Of a stretch of 64,000 nucleotides of DNA, positions 8,965 to 18,429 are shown piece by piece; position 1 is the stretch's first letter, and each line of letters starts with the position of its first letter. The position numbers and the translations under genes were made by a program. This stretch comes from Streptomyces sp. RPA4-2. GTDB taxonomy: Bacteria; Actinomycetota; Actinomycetes; Streptomycetales; Streptomycetaceae. A model generated the notes under the pieces. The model saw nothing but the letters and a program-made list of their open reading frames with translations. It was not told where the DNA came from and did no database searches. The stretch covers positions 8,060,001-8,124,000 of the forward strand of contig NZ_CP050975.2 of assembly GCF_012273515.2 (NCBI RefSeq), given 5' to 3'.

Positions 8965-10550
8965 CGGTGCAGACCACGGACGTCCTGGTGATCGGCAGCG
9001 GCTTCGGCGGCGCGATCCCGGCCTACTACCTCGCGGCGGGCGGAGCGCGCGTCACCGTGCTGGAGCGCGGCCCCCGCGCGGCCGCCGCCGACTTCACCCA
9101 CTCGATGCGCCTGGGCACCTACAACAAGATCGTGGACGTGATCCAGGGCGACGGCGTCGCGGTGGTCGCCGGCAACTGCGTCGGCGGCGGGAGCGTCGTC
9201 TACTTCGCCGCCTCACTGCGCGCGCCGTCCTTCGTCTTCGAGCGACACGGCAGCCTCGGCCGCCGGCTGTGGCCGGCCGCCCTGACCCGGGCCGCCCTCG
9301 ACCCCTGGTACGACCGGGTCGAGGAGGCACTGCCGGTCACCCGGACCGACTGGCCGGACGTGTCCTACGCCGGCGGGGTCCTGGCCGCCGCCTGCCGGCG
9401 GGCCGGACACACCTGCAATCCCGTGCCGGTGGCGGTCGACACAAGCGCCTGCACCAACTGCAACTGGATGCTCTCCGGCTGCCGCTTCGACGCCAAACGC
9501 TCCCTGCTGCTCAACTACCTGCCGGCGGCCGAGGCCCACGGCGCGGACATCCGTCCGCTGCACGAGGCGCAGACCGTCACCCCGTCGCCGCTGTCCGGCT
9601 ATCGCTACGCCGTCGGCTACACCGTCCTGGACCCCGACGACTACAGCTGTACCGCGCAGGCCGGCGTCATCCACGCCAAGGTCGTCGTAGTCGCCGCCGG
9701 TGCCGTGGGCACGCCCGTGATCCTCCAGCGCTCCGCTCTCCTCCTCGGAGGCATCCCGGCCGCTGTGGGGCGCTACTTCTCCGGCAACGGCGACCGTGTC
9801 AGTGTCGCCGACATCGTCGAGGACAAGGCACGCACACTGCTGGGGCTGTCACGTCCCGACGGGTCCGCCTACCTGGGGTTGCCCGTGGGCCGGCCCATCA
9901 CCGCCGCCACCTACGACCACCTGGACCCGACCGCCCCCGAGTACAGCCGCTTCACCCTCCAGCAGATCTACTTCCCTCCGCTGACCAACCTGCTGGCCCA
10001 GGCCGCCGGTTCGCCCGCCTGGTTCGGCGTCGAGAAGCGGAACATGCGGGCCCGGTGGCGTTCCTGGCTCACGCTGCTGGCCATGACCGAGGACGACAAC
10101 GAAGGCACCTTCGGCGTCGTCCCGCTCACCGGGAGCTTCACCCGGCTGGCGCCAGGGCTCGGACAGGGCACGATGACCTACCACCCCACCTCCCGTACCC
10201 GCGGGGCATGGGACCGGGCGGACACCGCACTGCGGGACATCCTGGAGAAGGACGGCCTGTCCCGGGTCCGCCCATGGAGCGAGGGCGTCGCCGACACCGT
10301 CACGGCCCATCCACTAGGTTCCGCGCGGATCGGCGACGACCCCGCCACCAGCGCGCTCACCGACGGCCACGAACTGCGGGGCCACAGCGGACTGTTCGTC
10401 ACCGACGGCGCCGCCGTCCCCACCTCGCTCACCGTCAACCCCTCACTGACCATCGCGGCGCTCGCCGAACGCTCCGTCGCCACGATCGTCACCCGCACCG
10501 CCGACGCCGGGGTCGCGCTCCGCCGCGGCGTTCCGCTTCCCGGCCGTTGA
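8961..10550 (+). CDS. GMC-family FAD-dependent oxidoreductase (cholesterol-oxidase-like)
   Basis: A 529-residue flavoprotein of the glucose-methanol-choline family, expected to oxidise an alcohol or sterol-like substrate. The FAD-binding fingerprint VIGSGFGGAIPAYYLAAGG begins at about residue 9. A cysteine-rich stretch near residue 160 (DTSACTNCNWMLSGCRF) resembles those in bacterial GMC dehydrogenases. The C-terminus has HPLGSARIG, holding the catalytic His, and the FAD-contacting LFVTDGAAVPTSLTVNPSLTI, holding the conserved Asn. No signal peptide is visible, while the overlapping upstream gene has a Tat signal, so hitch-hiking export is inferred. The electron acceptor and substrate cannot be read from sequence. 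Confidence 0.88.
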   Translation: MTVQTTDVLVIGSGFGGAIPAYYLAAGGARVTVLERGPRAAAADFTHSMRLGTYNKIVDVIQGDGVAVVAGNCVGGGSVVYFAASLRAPSFVFERHGSLGRRLWPAALTRAALDPWYDRVEEALPVTRTDWPDVSYAGGVLAAACRRAGHTCNPVPVAVDTSACTNCNWMLSGCRFDAKRSLLLNYLPAAEAHGADIRPLHEAQTVTPSPLSGYRYAVGYTVLDPDDYSCTAQAGVIHAKVVVVAAGAVGTPVILQRSALLLGGIPAAVGRYFSGNGDRVSVADIVEDKARTLLGLSRPDGSAYLGLPVGRPITAATYDHLDPTAPEYSRFTLQQIYFPPLTNLLAQAAGSPAWFGVEKRNMRARWRSWLTLLAMTEDDNEGTFGVVPLTGSFTRLAPGLGQGTMTYHPTSRTRGAWDRADTALRDILEKDGLSRVRPWSEGVADTVTAHPLGSARIGDDPATSALTDGHELRGHSGLFVTDGAAVPTSLTVNPSLTIAALAERSVATIVTRTADAGVALRRGVPLPGR

Positions 10551-10627
10551 CGGGCCCGTGGAACGGGGCGGAACGGAATGGAACGCCGGAAGAGGAGACG
10601 AGTCCGACCTTTCCTGGGAGACATGGC

Positions 10628-13474
10628 GTGGGTATCTCACGAAGAAGGCTACTGACGACGACCGGAGCGGGCGTGGTGGCGGCGGCCATCGACGCGGGCG
10701 GTCTCCGCGCCGCCGCCGAAGCCGCGACACGGACGGGCGCCGGCCGGAACGCCGCCGCGGCGGCAGCCTCCACATCGGACGTGCCGGCGGCCACCACGTG
10801 GGACCGGACGGTGCAGCGGGCGAGCTACGCCCAGGGCGCGGGCTACCAGCGGCTCGTTGCCGGTCCGGGGGAGCCGCACACCATACGTACCGACCTCTGG
10901 TCCCGCTTCGGCCCTCCGACGATGGCGCTGGCGGCATTCGCGCAGATGACCGACCTGCACATCGTGGACGACCAGTCACCGGCCCGCCTCGAGTTCATGG
11001 ACCGCTACGCCGACCCCGGCGCCCCCCACTACGCCTCGTACCCCACCGATTCCGCCTACCGGGGCCACGAGTTCCTGTCGACGCAGGTCGTCGACGCGAT
11101 GTGCCAGGCCATCGCCGGTATCGGCAAGGGCCCGCGAAGCAAGAGGCCGCTGCAGTTCACCGTCGTCACCGGCGACGCGATCGACAACTGCCAGCACAAC
11201 GAGAACCGTTGGTACATCGACCTGCTCGACGGCGGCCAGACCATCGTCCCGGACTCCGGCCGCATCGGCCTGGACCAGAGCTTCGCCAGTGGCGCCCTGA
11301 CCGGCGGCGGCACCGGGGACAACCACTACTACTACCCGTCGGTGCCCCCGCAGCAGGTGCCGGGCAACCAGTACACCGGCACGTCAGGGCTCGGATTCCC
11401 CTATGTCCCGGGCCTGCTGGACGCGAGCGGCGCGGTGGGCGCGGCCCGCAGGCCGTTCGTCTCCCACGGCCTGGGCATGCCCTGGTACGCGGCGTACGGC
11501 AACCACGACGGCCTGTGGCAGGGCAACGAGCCCATCGACAACAACCTCGTCGACGTCCAGGGCATGACGGTCGGCTCGTCCAAGACCACCGGCACCTCCG
11601 CCGACCTGCCGGACGACTACAGCGACCTCGGCACCTTCGGCAAGCTGATGGTCGCCTGGGACCTGGAAGGAACCAGAGTCGTCGCCGACCCCAACCGGCG
11701 GCTGCTCACCCGCAAGGCGTTCATCCAGGACCATTTCAACACCGCGGGCCTGCCGGTCGGTCACGGATTCCAGGGCGTCGGCATAGACAAGGCCTACTAC
11801 GCGATCCCGTCCGGCTCCGGCGACCTGCTCGACTCCACGAACACCAACACCGACGGTTTCGGCTCCGGCGCCGCCGGCGGGTCCATCGACACCGACCAGC
11901 TCAACTGGCTGGAACAGCAGCTCAGGGCCAACAGCTCTCGCTACATCGACACCGACAACCGCATCGTCACGCAGAGCGGTGTGCAGGACAGGATGTACGT
12001 CCTCTTCTGCCACCACACGCTCAACACCATGGACAACCTCGACGACGGCATCTTCGGCGGCATCTTCGGTGACCGGCACACCGGCGACGAACTCAAGGCA
12101 CTGCTGCTGCGCTACCCGAACGTGATCGCCATGGTCAACGGGCACACCCACGCGAACAAGATCGTCCCCCATCCGACGCCGGCCGCCAGCCCGATCGCCG
12201 GTGGCTTCTGGGAGATCTCCACGGCCTCGCACATCGACTGGCCGATCCAGAGCCGCATCATCGAGATCATGGCGAGCCCCGACGCACAGAACGCGGGCGA
12301 GTTCGGCTCCTCCGCCGGACCCGCCACGATCTCGATCTTCACCACCATGGTCGACCCCGCCGCGCCGCTCTCCTTCGGGGGCGACACCAGCACGCCCGCA
12401 CAACTGGCCTCCCTGGCACGGGAGCTGGCCACCAACGACCCGCAGGAGGTGAACCACGGCATCACCAACCGCATGGGCGTCAGCCAGGACCGCAACACGC
12501 AACTGCTTCTGCCGGCCCCCTTCCCGCTGCACGCTCCGCACCCGCTCGGCTCCCCGATCGCCGCCGCCCGCAACAAGGACGGGCGCCTGGAGCTGTTCGG
12601 CACGGACGCGCAGGGCAATCTGTGGAACACCGGCCAGCAGAGCACGGGCGGCGCCCTGCGGTCCTGGACGAAGCTCGCCGGTGGACCGGGGTGGCAGTCC
12701 GTCACCGCCGGCAGCCACCAGGACGGCCGGGTCGAGGTGTTCGCCATCGACCAGAACGGCTACGTGACCCGTCGCGCGCAGACCAGCGCGGGCGGCAGCA
12801 CCTACACGTCGCCCCAGCAGTTCGACTCAGCCTTCACCTCGGCGACCGCGGTCCAGGACCAGTGGGGCGGCCTGCAGGTCTACGCGACACGCGGCGACAA
12901 CACCATCCGCCACCGCTGGCAGGACTTCCTGAACGACGACACCGCCTCGAACGGCTGGTTCACCCCGTGGACCCAGCTCGGCGGCACCGCGATCCAACTC
13001 GCCGTCGAGACCGGCTCCGACGGGCGCGCCGTGCTGGTCGCCATCAAGGAGGACGGCCTTCTCATCCAGCGCAGGATGAACGTCGCCAACGCGCAGACGG
13101 AGAGCGAGTGGGGCGGTGTGCTGCCGCTCGACGGCATCCTCGACTCCGTCGACATGGCCCGCAACCTCGACGGACGCCTGGCCATCTTCGGCACCAACCC
13201 CGACGGGATGCTCTGGCGCCGCTTCGAGACCGCCCCCGCCGCCGGCACGTGGCAGTCCTGGGCCCAGGTGCCGACCCAGTTCGGCACCACCACGCTGCGG
13301 ATGCGCCACGTCTGCGCCGAGCGGAACGGGGCCGGCACGATCGAACTGTTCGCCGTCGACGACACGGGCACGCTGTACCACTGCACGCAGACCGGCCCCG
13401 GCAGCACCACTTGGTCGGCCTGGGAGTCCTGCGAGTTCTCACTGCGCGCCACGCACACCTCCGCCGGTCTGTGA
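10628..13474 (+). CDS. Tat-exported metallophosphoesterase (TIGR03767-like) with C-terminal beta-propeller-like repeats
   Basis: A 948-residue secreted phosphoesterase. The start is GTG 10628, behind GGGAG, giving MGISRRRLLTTTGAG with a twin-arginine motif and matching the start of the paralogue at 13652. The catalytic part has calcineurin-like metal ligands in [46 protein letters not shown] and MVNGHTHANKI. From about residue 630 to the end there are five or so repeats of about 50 residues with Trp/Asp patterns (RLELFGTDAQGNLWNT, RLAIFGTNPDGMLWRR, TIELFAVDDTGTLYH), like the propeller repeats in tectonin/PLL-type lectins, which could bind glycans. It lies 77 bases after the GMC gene and ends at a hairpin. 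Confidence 0.88.
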   Translation: MGISRRRLLTTTGAGVVAAAIDAGGLRAAAEAATRTGAGRNAAAAAASTSDVPAATTWDRTVQRASYAQGAGYQRLVAGPGEPHTIRTDLWSRFGPPTMALAAFAQMTDLHIVDDQSPARLEFMDRYADPGAPHYASYPTDSAYRGHEFLSTQVVDAMCQAIAGIGKGPRSKRPLQFTVVTGDAIDNCQHNENRWYIDLLDGGQTIVPDSGRIGLDQSFASGALTGGGTGDNHYYYPSVPPQQVPGNQYTGTSGLGFPYVPGLLDASGAVGAARRPFVSHGLGMPWYAAYGNHDGLWQGNEPIDNNLVDVQGMTVGSSKTTGTSADLPDDYSDLGTFGKLMVAWDLEGTRVVADPNRRLLTRKAFIQDHFNTAGLPVGHGFQGVGIDKAYYAIPSGSGDLLDSTNTNTDGFGSGAAGGSIDTDQLNWLEQQLRANSSRYIDTDNRIVTQSGVQDRMYVLFCHHTLNTMDNLDDGIFGGIFGDRHTGDELKALLLRYPNVIAMVNGHTHANKIVPHPTPAASPIAGGFWEISTASHIDWPIQSRIIEIMASPDAQNAGEFGSSAGPATISIFTTMVDPAAPLSFGGDTSTPAQLASLARELATNDPQEVNHGITNRMGVSQDRNTQLLLPAPFPLHAPHPLGSPIAAARNKDGRLELFGTDAQGNLWNTGQQSTGGALRSWTKLAGGPGWQSVTAGSHQDGRVEVFAIDQNGYVTRRAQTSAGGSTYTSPQQFDSAFTSATAVQDQWGGLQVYATRGDNTIRHRWQDFLNDDTASNGWFTPWTQLGGTAIQLAVETGSDGRAVLVAIKEDGLLIQRRMNVANAQTESEWGGVLPLDGILDSVDMARNLDGRLAIFGTNPDGMLWRRFETAPAAGTWQSWAQVPTQFGTTTLRMRHVCAERNGAGTIELFAVDDTGTLYHCTQTGPGSTTWSAWESCEFSLRATHTSAGL

Positions 13475-13519
13475 CCGGTCCGGCGACTCCCGAACCGTCC
13501 CGCTCTCCCGCCTGAACGC

Positions 13520-13570
13520 GGGTGCCCGCTCCCGCCGTTCGGCGGTGGGGGCAGGCGCCCGCGGGCACCC
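13520..13570 (+). terminator. Nested hairpin between the two metallophosphoesterase genes
   Basis: Outer arms GGGTGCCCGC (13520-13529) and GCGGGCACCC (13561-13570) enclose a second CCGCC/GGCGG stem. It lies 46 bases after the first gene and 82 before the second, so the second gene may depend on its own promoter or on read-through. Confidence 0.65.
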
Positions 13571-13651
13571 GTGCGGGCTTTTGGCCGTGGAGACAGGACG
13601 GGCGAAGACCGGCCTCGCGGCATGTCATACCCCCACACCGAAGGAATCGAC

Positions 13652-15874
13652 ATGGCAATCTCCCGTCGCAGGATCCTGACCGCTGCCGGAGTGGCCGTGG
13701 TGGCCGCGGCCATCGACGTCGGCGGTCTGCGCGCCGCCGCCGTGGCCGCCTCGCCGCCTCCCGGCACCGGGGCGGCATTCGGGCTCACCACGTTGGACCG
13801 GACCGTACGGGTCGGTCCCGACCTGGGGACGGGATACCACGGTGTGGCCGCCGGTCCCGGCGAACCGCACATCGTCCGCGACGACCTCGCGCCCGCGGTC
13901 ACGCCGCAGGTCACCCGGTCGCTGATCGCCTTCGCCCAGATGTCCGACCTGCACATCGTCGACGACCAGTCGCCGCTGCGTGTCGAGTGCCTGGACCGGC
14001 TCGCGGACTACGGGCCCCCGCACTACAACTCGTACCCGACCGAATCGGCGTACCGCGCGCACGAGTTCCTTTCGACACAGACGACCGACGCGATGTGCCG
14101 AGCCGTCCGGCAGGTCCTCCGCGGCCCGCGGACGAGCGCCCCGCTGGCCTTCACCGTCGTCACGGGCGACGCGGTCGACAACTGCCAGTACAACGAGTCT
14201 CGGTGGTACATCGACCTGCTCGACGGCAACCCGGTGCGACCGGACTCCGGTGACCTCACCAAGGACGAGAGCGTGGCCGGCGGCCAGTTCGGGACGGAGA
14301 CCCACTACTGGCATCCGGAAGCACGGCAGACCCCTCCCGACAACAACGCCCTCCACGGCTTTCCGGTCGTGAACGGTCTGCTGGCGGCCGCCCGCAGACC
14401 GTTCACGGCGACCGGACTGGGCATGCCCTGGTACGCCGCCTACGGCAACCACGACGCGCTCGTCCAGGGCAACGTCCCGATCGACATCCTCCCCTTCGAC
14501 CCGCTCAAGGCCGTCGCCACCGGCTCCACCAAACTGACGGAGGTCGAGGGAGTCCCGGACGTCTTCGACAACACCGCGACGTACTACCTGGACCTGCTGA
14601 AGGACGTACTGACGGGCGAGTTCACCCTGGGGACCGCCCATGTGACGGCGGACCCGGCCCGGCGGCTGCTCGCGCGGGGCGACTTCATCGCCGAGCACTT
14701 CAACACCACGGGTACCCCTCGCGGACACGGCTTCACCTCCGGCGGCGACAAGGGCTACTACGCGATTCCCCCGGGTCCGGACGACGTTTTCCAGTTCCTG
14801 GTGCTGGACACGACCAACACCAGCGGCGGTGCCGACGGCGCCCTCGACAAGGACCAGTGGACCTGGCTGAACGCCCAGCTCAAGGCCAACAGCTCACGCT
14901 ACGAACTCGACGACTCGGACGGGTCCCGGGCCCGGACGGTGGTCGAGCAGTCCGGCGTGACCGACAGGCTCATGGTCATCTGCTGCCATCACACCCTCGA
15001 CTCCATGGACAACACGGACAGTGGGTCCCCGTACGGCGGCGCGGAACTCCGCGACCTGCTGCTGCGCTTCCCGAACGTGATCCTGATGGTCGACGGTCAC
15101 ACTCACACCAACAACATCTCGGCCCACAAGGCCTCCTGGCCGTCCGCCATCGGCAACGGCTTCTGGGAGGTGAACACGGCCTCGCACATCGACTGGCCCA
15201 TCCAGAGCCGGATCCTCGAGATCGCCGAAGGCGGGGGCATCCTGTCCGTCTTCACCACCATGGTCGACTCCGACGCACCGCTGTCGTGCGGCGGGGACAT
15301 CAGCACCCCCGCGGCACTGGCCTCGCTGGGACGCGAGCTGGCGGCCAACGACCTCCAGGCGGTGGCGGCCGGTATCGACAGGCGCCGTGGCACAGCCGAC
15401 GCCCGCAACACACAGCTTCTCCTCCCCATGCCGTTCTCCCTGCCCGCCGGACGCGGTACGCCGCTGCCGAGCGCCGGCTGGCCGGTGGTTCAGCAGGGGG
15501 CGAGCGGTGAGCGGATCAGGACCGCGCAGTACCTGCTCAACGCCCGGGGAAGCGCGTTGAGCGTGGACGGGTCCTTCGGCTCGTCCACCGGCAGCGCGGT
15601 GCGGTCCTTCCAGACGAGCCGCGGTCTGTCCGCCGACGGGATCGTCGGACCCGCGACCTGGCGGGCCCTCGCCATCACGGTGCAGCAGGGCGGCGACGGG
15701 CCCGCCGTCACCGCGTTGCAGCGTCAACTCAACGTCCACGGAGCGGCGTTGAGCGTGGACGGGTCCTTCGGCTCGTCCACCGGCAGCGCGGTGCGGACCT
15801 TCCAGTCCGCGCACGGCCTGCCGGCCGACGGGGTCGTCGCGTCCACGACCTGGCAGACGCTGACCGCCCCGTGA
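13652..15874 (+). CDS. Tat-exported metallophosphoesterase with two peptidoglycan-binding domains
   Basis: A 740-residue paralogue of the preceding enzyme. ATG 13652 follows GAAGGAA and gives a Tat signal beginning [16 protein letters not shown]. The catalytic domain carries the same metallophosphoesterase motifs ([56 protein letters not shown]). Instead of propeller repeats, the C-terminus has two PG_binding_1 domains (about residues 610-670 and 675-738; [16 protein letters not shown] in each). These should tether it to the cell wall. The two domains share an exact 51-bp DNA repeat, so the second copy arose recently. Tandem paralogues with swapped anchors suggest the same chemistry aimed at different surfaces. 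Confidence 0.9.
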   Translation: MAISRRRILTAAGVAVVAAAIDVGGLRAAAVAASPPPGTGAAFGLTTLDRTVRVGPDLGTGYHGVAAGPGEPHIVRDDLAPAVTPQVTRSLIAFAQMSDLHIVDDQSPLRVECLDRLADYGPPHYNSYPTESAYRAHEFLSTQTTDAMCRAVRQVLRGPRTSAPLAFTVVTGDAVDNCQYNESRWYIDLLDGNPVRPDSGDLTKDESVAGGQFGTETHYWHPEARQTPPDNNALHGFPVVNGLLAAARRPFTATGLGMPWYAAYGNHDALVQGNVPIDILPFDPLKAVATGSTKLTEVEGVPDVFDNTATYYLDLLKDVLTGEFTLGTAHVTADPARRLLARGDFIAEHFNTTGTPRGHGFTSGGDKGYYAIPPGPDDVFQFLVLDTTNTSGGADGALDKDQWTWLNAQLKANSSRYELDDSDGSRARTVVEQSGVTDRLMVICCHHTLDSMDNTDSGSPYGGAELRDLLLRFPNVILMVDGHTHTNNISAHKASWPSAIGNGFWEVNTASHIDWPIQSRILEIAEGGGILSVFTTMVDSDAPLSCGGDISTPAALASLGRELAANDLQAVAAGIDRRRGTADARNTQLLLPMPFSLPAGRGTPLPSAGWPVVQQGASGERIRTAQYLLNARGSALSVDGSFGSSTGSAVRSFQTSRGLSADGIVGPATWRALAITVQQGGDGPAVTALQRQLNVHGAALSVDGSFGSSTGSAVRTFQSAHGLPADGVVASTTWQTLTAP
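15554..15604 (+). repeat. 51-bp direct repeat, copy 1 (peptidoglycan-binding domain)
   Basis: Identical to 15746-15796, 192 bases (64 codons) away and in frame. It encodes [17 protein letters not shown] in both copies and marks a recent intragenic domain duplication or gene conversion. Confidence 0.95.
15746..15796 (+). repeat. 51-bp direct repeat, copy 2
   Basis: Exact second copy of 15554-15604. The flanking sequence between the copies has diverged. Confidence 0.95.
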
Positions 15875-15882
15875 CGCGGACC

Positions 15883-15900
15883 GTCCGCGGGACCGCGGAC
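15883..15900 (+). terminator. Short hairpin after the metallophosphoesterase
   Basis: GTCCGCGG-GA-CCGCGGAC, 8-bp perfect arms, nine bases past the stop codon. With a two-base loop the inner pairs would open in RNA. It is a plausible but weak terminator. Confidence 0.45.
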
Positions 15901-16099
15901 CGGCCGATGTCCGCCCGCTGCCGCCGCGACGCGCGAACGCCGCACCGCGCGGGCGGTTGACCGGGGGTGGTGCGGTGCCGCCGCCGGCCCCAACGGGTGC
16001 TTCACCTGCGCCGGGGCCGGACGGCGTTCCGTCCCACGGGGGCGAGTCGACCCGTCCGTACGCGCACCGGAAGGCCCTGTCGGCGCGGTCGGGCACGCG

Positions 16100-18106
16100 T
16101 CAAGCGGGCCAGTACGAGCACCGCACCCCGGTGTGCACGGCGTGCCGCAGGTGTTCACCGATCACCGGGTCGGCCGCAGCGATCCGGTCCAGTGCCCGGC
16201 GGACGGCCTTGCTCACCGCGACCCGGGAGCGTTCCTCGCCCTCGGGGAAGCGGCGGGCGCGTCCGCCCAATCCCGTGGCTCCCGCCAACTGACGCACCAG
16301 CCAGTCGTGTTCGGCCTGAGCCACGGCGGCCCGTTGATGGTCGTCCGCCGCCTCGAACTCGTCCAGTTCGACGCGCAGCCGGGCCAGACGGCTGCGGTAC
16401 TCCTGCGTCGCCACCCGGTCCAGTGTCCGCTGCCCGGACAGGGCCGTGTGTTCGGCGGCCCCGTTGAGCGCGGTCAGCCCCGCCACGAGGTCGACGGCCC
16501 GGATCTCCTGGCGCGGGTTGGCGATCAGCACCACCAGATGGAGCATCCCCACGCTGTGGTCCACCAGGACGCTGCGGCCGCCGAACCCGATCCGCCACTT
16601 ACGGCCCAGCCGGGTGCAGAACGCCGCGGGCTGTCCCTGCCCGTCGTCGGTCTGCCCGTCGTCGCTCTGCGCGTCCTCGCTCTGCTCATCCGCGCCGCCA
16701 GGTCCTTCGGTCTCCGGAGGCGGCGCCGCGGCCTCCTCGGCGGCCGCGGCCATCTCCTGCCGGACGGCGTCGGCCTCGGCCTGCCGCCCGGCCCGTACGA
16801 GCGCCACCGCGAGCCGCTCCCAGGAGGCGGTGACCGCGGGCCAGTGCGCGAGGGCGAGGTTCTGCCGTACCGACTCCCGCAGATGGGTCACGGCCCGGTC
16901 GACGTCTCCCATGGTCAGCGCGGCGACGCCCAGGGCGTGGTGGGCCGAACCGAAGCAGGCGACGGCGAGACTGCCCACGATGGGCAGATGACCGTACGGG
17001 CGCAGCAGTTCGTAGACCCGGGCGGCCGTGGCGGAGTCGTCGAGGAGATAGGCGGCCTCCGCGACACCGTGCATCGTCACCATCCAGCTGCTCGACCGCG
17101 GCAGGTCGCCGAGGTCGTGACCGCACAGGGTGGCCAGCGCGCTGACGGCCTTCCGCCGGTCCCCGGCCGTCACCGCGGCGACCGCCAGCGCGGCCAGGAC
17201 ATGATCGTCCACGGCGCTCAACGTGGGGGAGTTGACCACTTCGCTGAGCAGCGGCACGAGCTCGACCACCCGGCCCTGGTACCAGCGGATGGTCACCAGC
17301 TGCGCTGCCTGCCACACCGTGGCGTTGACGTCACCGGCGGCGATCCCGCGCTCGGTGCAGGCCCTGGCCAGGGCCTCGGCCTCGTCGAGGCGGCCCGCGC
17401 GGACGGCGAGCATGACCTCCATCGCGCTCACGACGAAGCCCACGGCGAGATGGTCCTGCTCGGCCAGCAGGCCGCGCAGCTCCGACAGACAGCGTTCCGC
17501 GTGCGGGTCGCCGGCCAGGAACATGTCGACCGTCTGCCACAGCAGGCCCATCAGCAGATCGCTGCGGCGGGAGGTACGGAAGCTCTCCGCGACCAGCTCG
17601 GCGGCCAGTTGACGGCGCAGTGCGCCGTGCTCCGGGCCGACCAGGCAGTGATGTGCCAGGCTCAAGGCCTCCGCACGCGCCATCGGGTTGCGCCGTGCCC
17701 GCGCCTGCTGGAGCAGCGCCAGTACCGCCGTGTTGTCGCTGTTGCGGTAGTCGCCCTCCCCGGCCAGCCGGATCCGCAGCCGGAGCGCCAGCGAGGACTG
17801 AGGGTCCAGCAACTCCAGGGCCCGGCGTATCCGCGATTCCAGGAGTACCGAGCCGGCGACCGTGCGGTGCTCGTGCACCCACAGCCCGCCGAAGCCGAGG
17901 GCGGCCACCGCCATCGCCCGTTCCTCGCCCACCGACTCGGCGATCCGGAAGGCGCGTTCGAAGCGGTCCCGGCCGGTGCGCAGATCGCCGTCGTCGACAA
18001 CGGCACGGGTGCCCTCGTCGAGCAGCGTCTGAAGTTCACCGGCCCGGCGTGCGTCCGGTCCGGTCGGACCGGACGTGTTCCGAACGGGCGCATCCACATT
18101 GTTCAC
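16100..18106 (-). CDS. TPR-rich regulatory protein with actinobacterial C-terminal winged-helix-like domain
   Basis: A 668-residue cytosolic protein. The first 500 residues are helical pairs of TPR type (for example AGRLDEAEALARACTERGIAAGD). A Gly/Asp/Gln linker (EQSEDAQSDDGQTDDGQGQ) follows at about 510-540. The last 140 residues (RKWRIGFGGRSVLVDHSVGMLHLVVLI, then RSRVAVSKAVRRALDRIAAADPVIGEHLRHAVHTG) match a domain seen at the C-terminus of many actinomycete AAA/TPR regulators. No nucleotide-binding motif is present. GTG 18106 was chosen because AGGAGAG lies about ten bases upstream and the product begins just before the helical part. It is a probable scaffold or transcriptional regulator of unknown target. 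Confidence 0.75.
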   Translation of the reverse strand: MNNVDAPVRNTSGPTGPDARRAGELQTLLDEGTRAVVDDGDLRTGRDRFERAFRIAESVGEERAMAVAALGFGGLWVHEHRTVAGSVLLESRIRRALELLDPQSSLALRLRIRLAGEGDYRNSDNTAVLALLQQARARRNPMARAEALSLAHHCLVGPEHGALRRQLAAELVAESFRTSRRSDLLMGLLWQTVDMFLAGDPHAERCLSELRGLLAEQDHLAVGFVVSAMEVMLAVRAGRLDEAEALARACTERGIAAGDVNATVWQAAQLVTIRWYQGRVVELVPLLSEVVNSPTLSAVDDHVLAALAVAAVTAGDRRKAVSALATLCGHDLGDLPRSSSWMVTMHGVAEAAYLLDDSATAARVYELLRPYGHLPIVGSLAVACFGSAHHALGVAALTMGDVDRAVTHLRESVRQNLALAHWPAVTASWERLAVALVRAGRQAEADAVRQEMAAAAEEAAAPPPETEGPGGADEQSEDAQSDDGQTDDGQGQPAAFCTRLGRKWRIGFGGRSVLVDHSVGMLHLVVLIANPRQEIRAVDLVAGLTALNGAAEHTALSGQRTLDRVATQEYRSRLARLRVELDEFEAADDHQRAAVAQAEHDWLVRQLAGATGLGGRARRFPEGEERSRVAVSKAVRRALDRIAAADPVIGEHLRHAVHTGVRCSYWPA

Positions 18107-18429
18107 GGCTGTCTTTCTCTCCTGGGTGCACTCGACAACGCCAGGTGAAGCCGGCCGGACCGCCGCGTCGGTCGTGATCGATGGCCTTGCCACAGGCGGG
18201 GGACGGCGAGTGAGCCTATCGCAGAGGCCGTAGCGGGGGAACAGCCGCAAGCCGCACGGGAGATGGACACGGTATGAGGAGCGGGGCGGCCGGGACCAGC
18301 GACGGACGAGGAGGGCGCGACCCGGTTCGCACGCCGCGGCTCCGTCGGCAGAGCCGCGCCGACGCGTGCCCGTAGTGGGTCCGTCGGCCGTCGGTCGCAC
18401 GGTGAGACCAGTGAGACCGGCGAGACCGG
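18107..18429. other. Intergenic region, no gene seen
   Basis: Contains the ribosome binding site of the TPR gene (complement of 18117-18123) and presumably its promoter. No coding frame or clear hairpin is evident. Confidence 0.4.

Noticed and set aside
9269..10627. Upstream extension of the first metallophosphoesterase frame
   Set aside because: It runs antiparallel in composition inside the GMC gene and places the Tat signal internally.
16133..18148. 671-codon plus-strand frame
   Set aside because: Shadow of the TPR regulator; no recognisable domain and Gly/Arg/Gln-biased composition.
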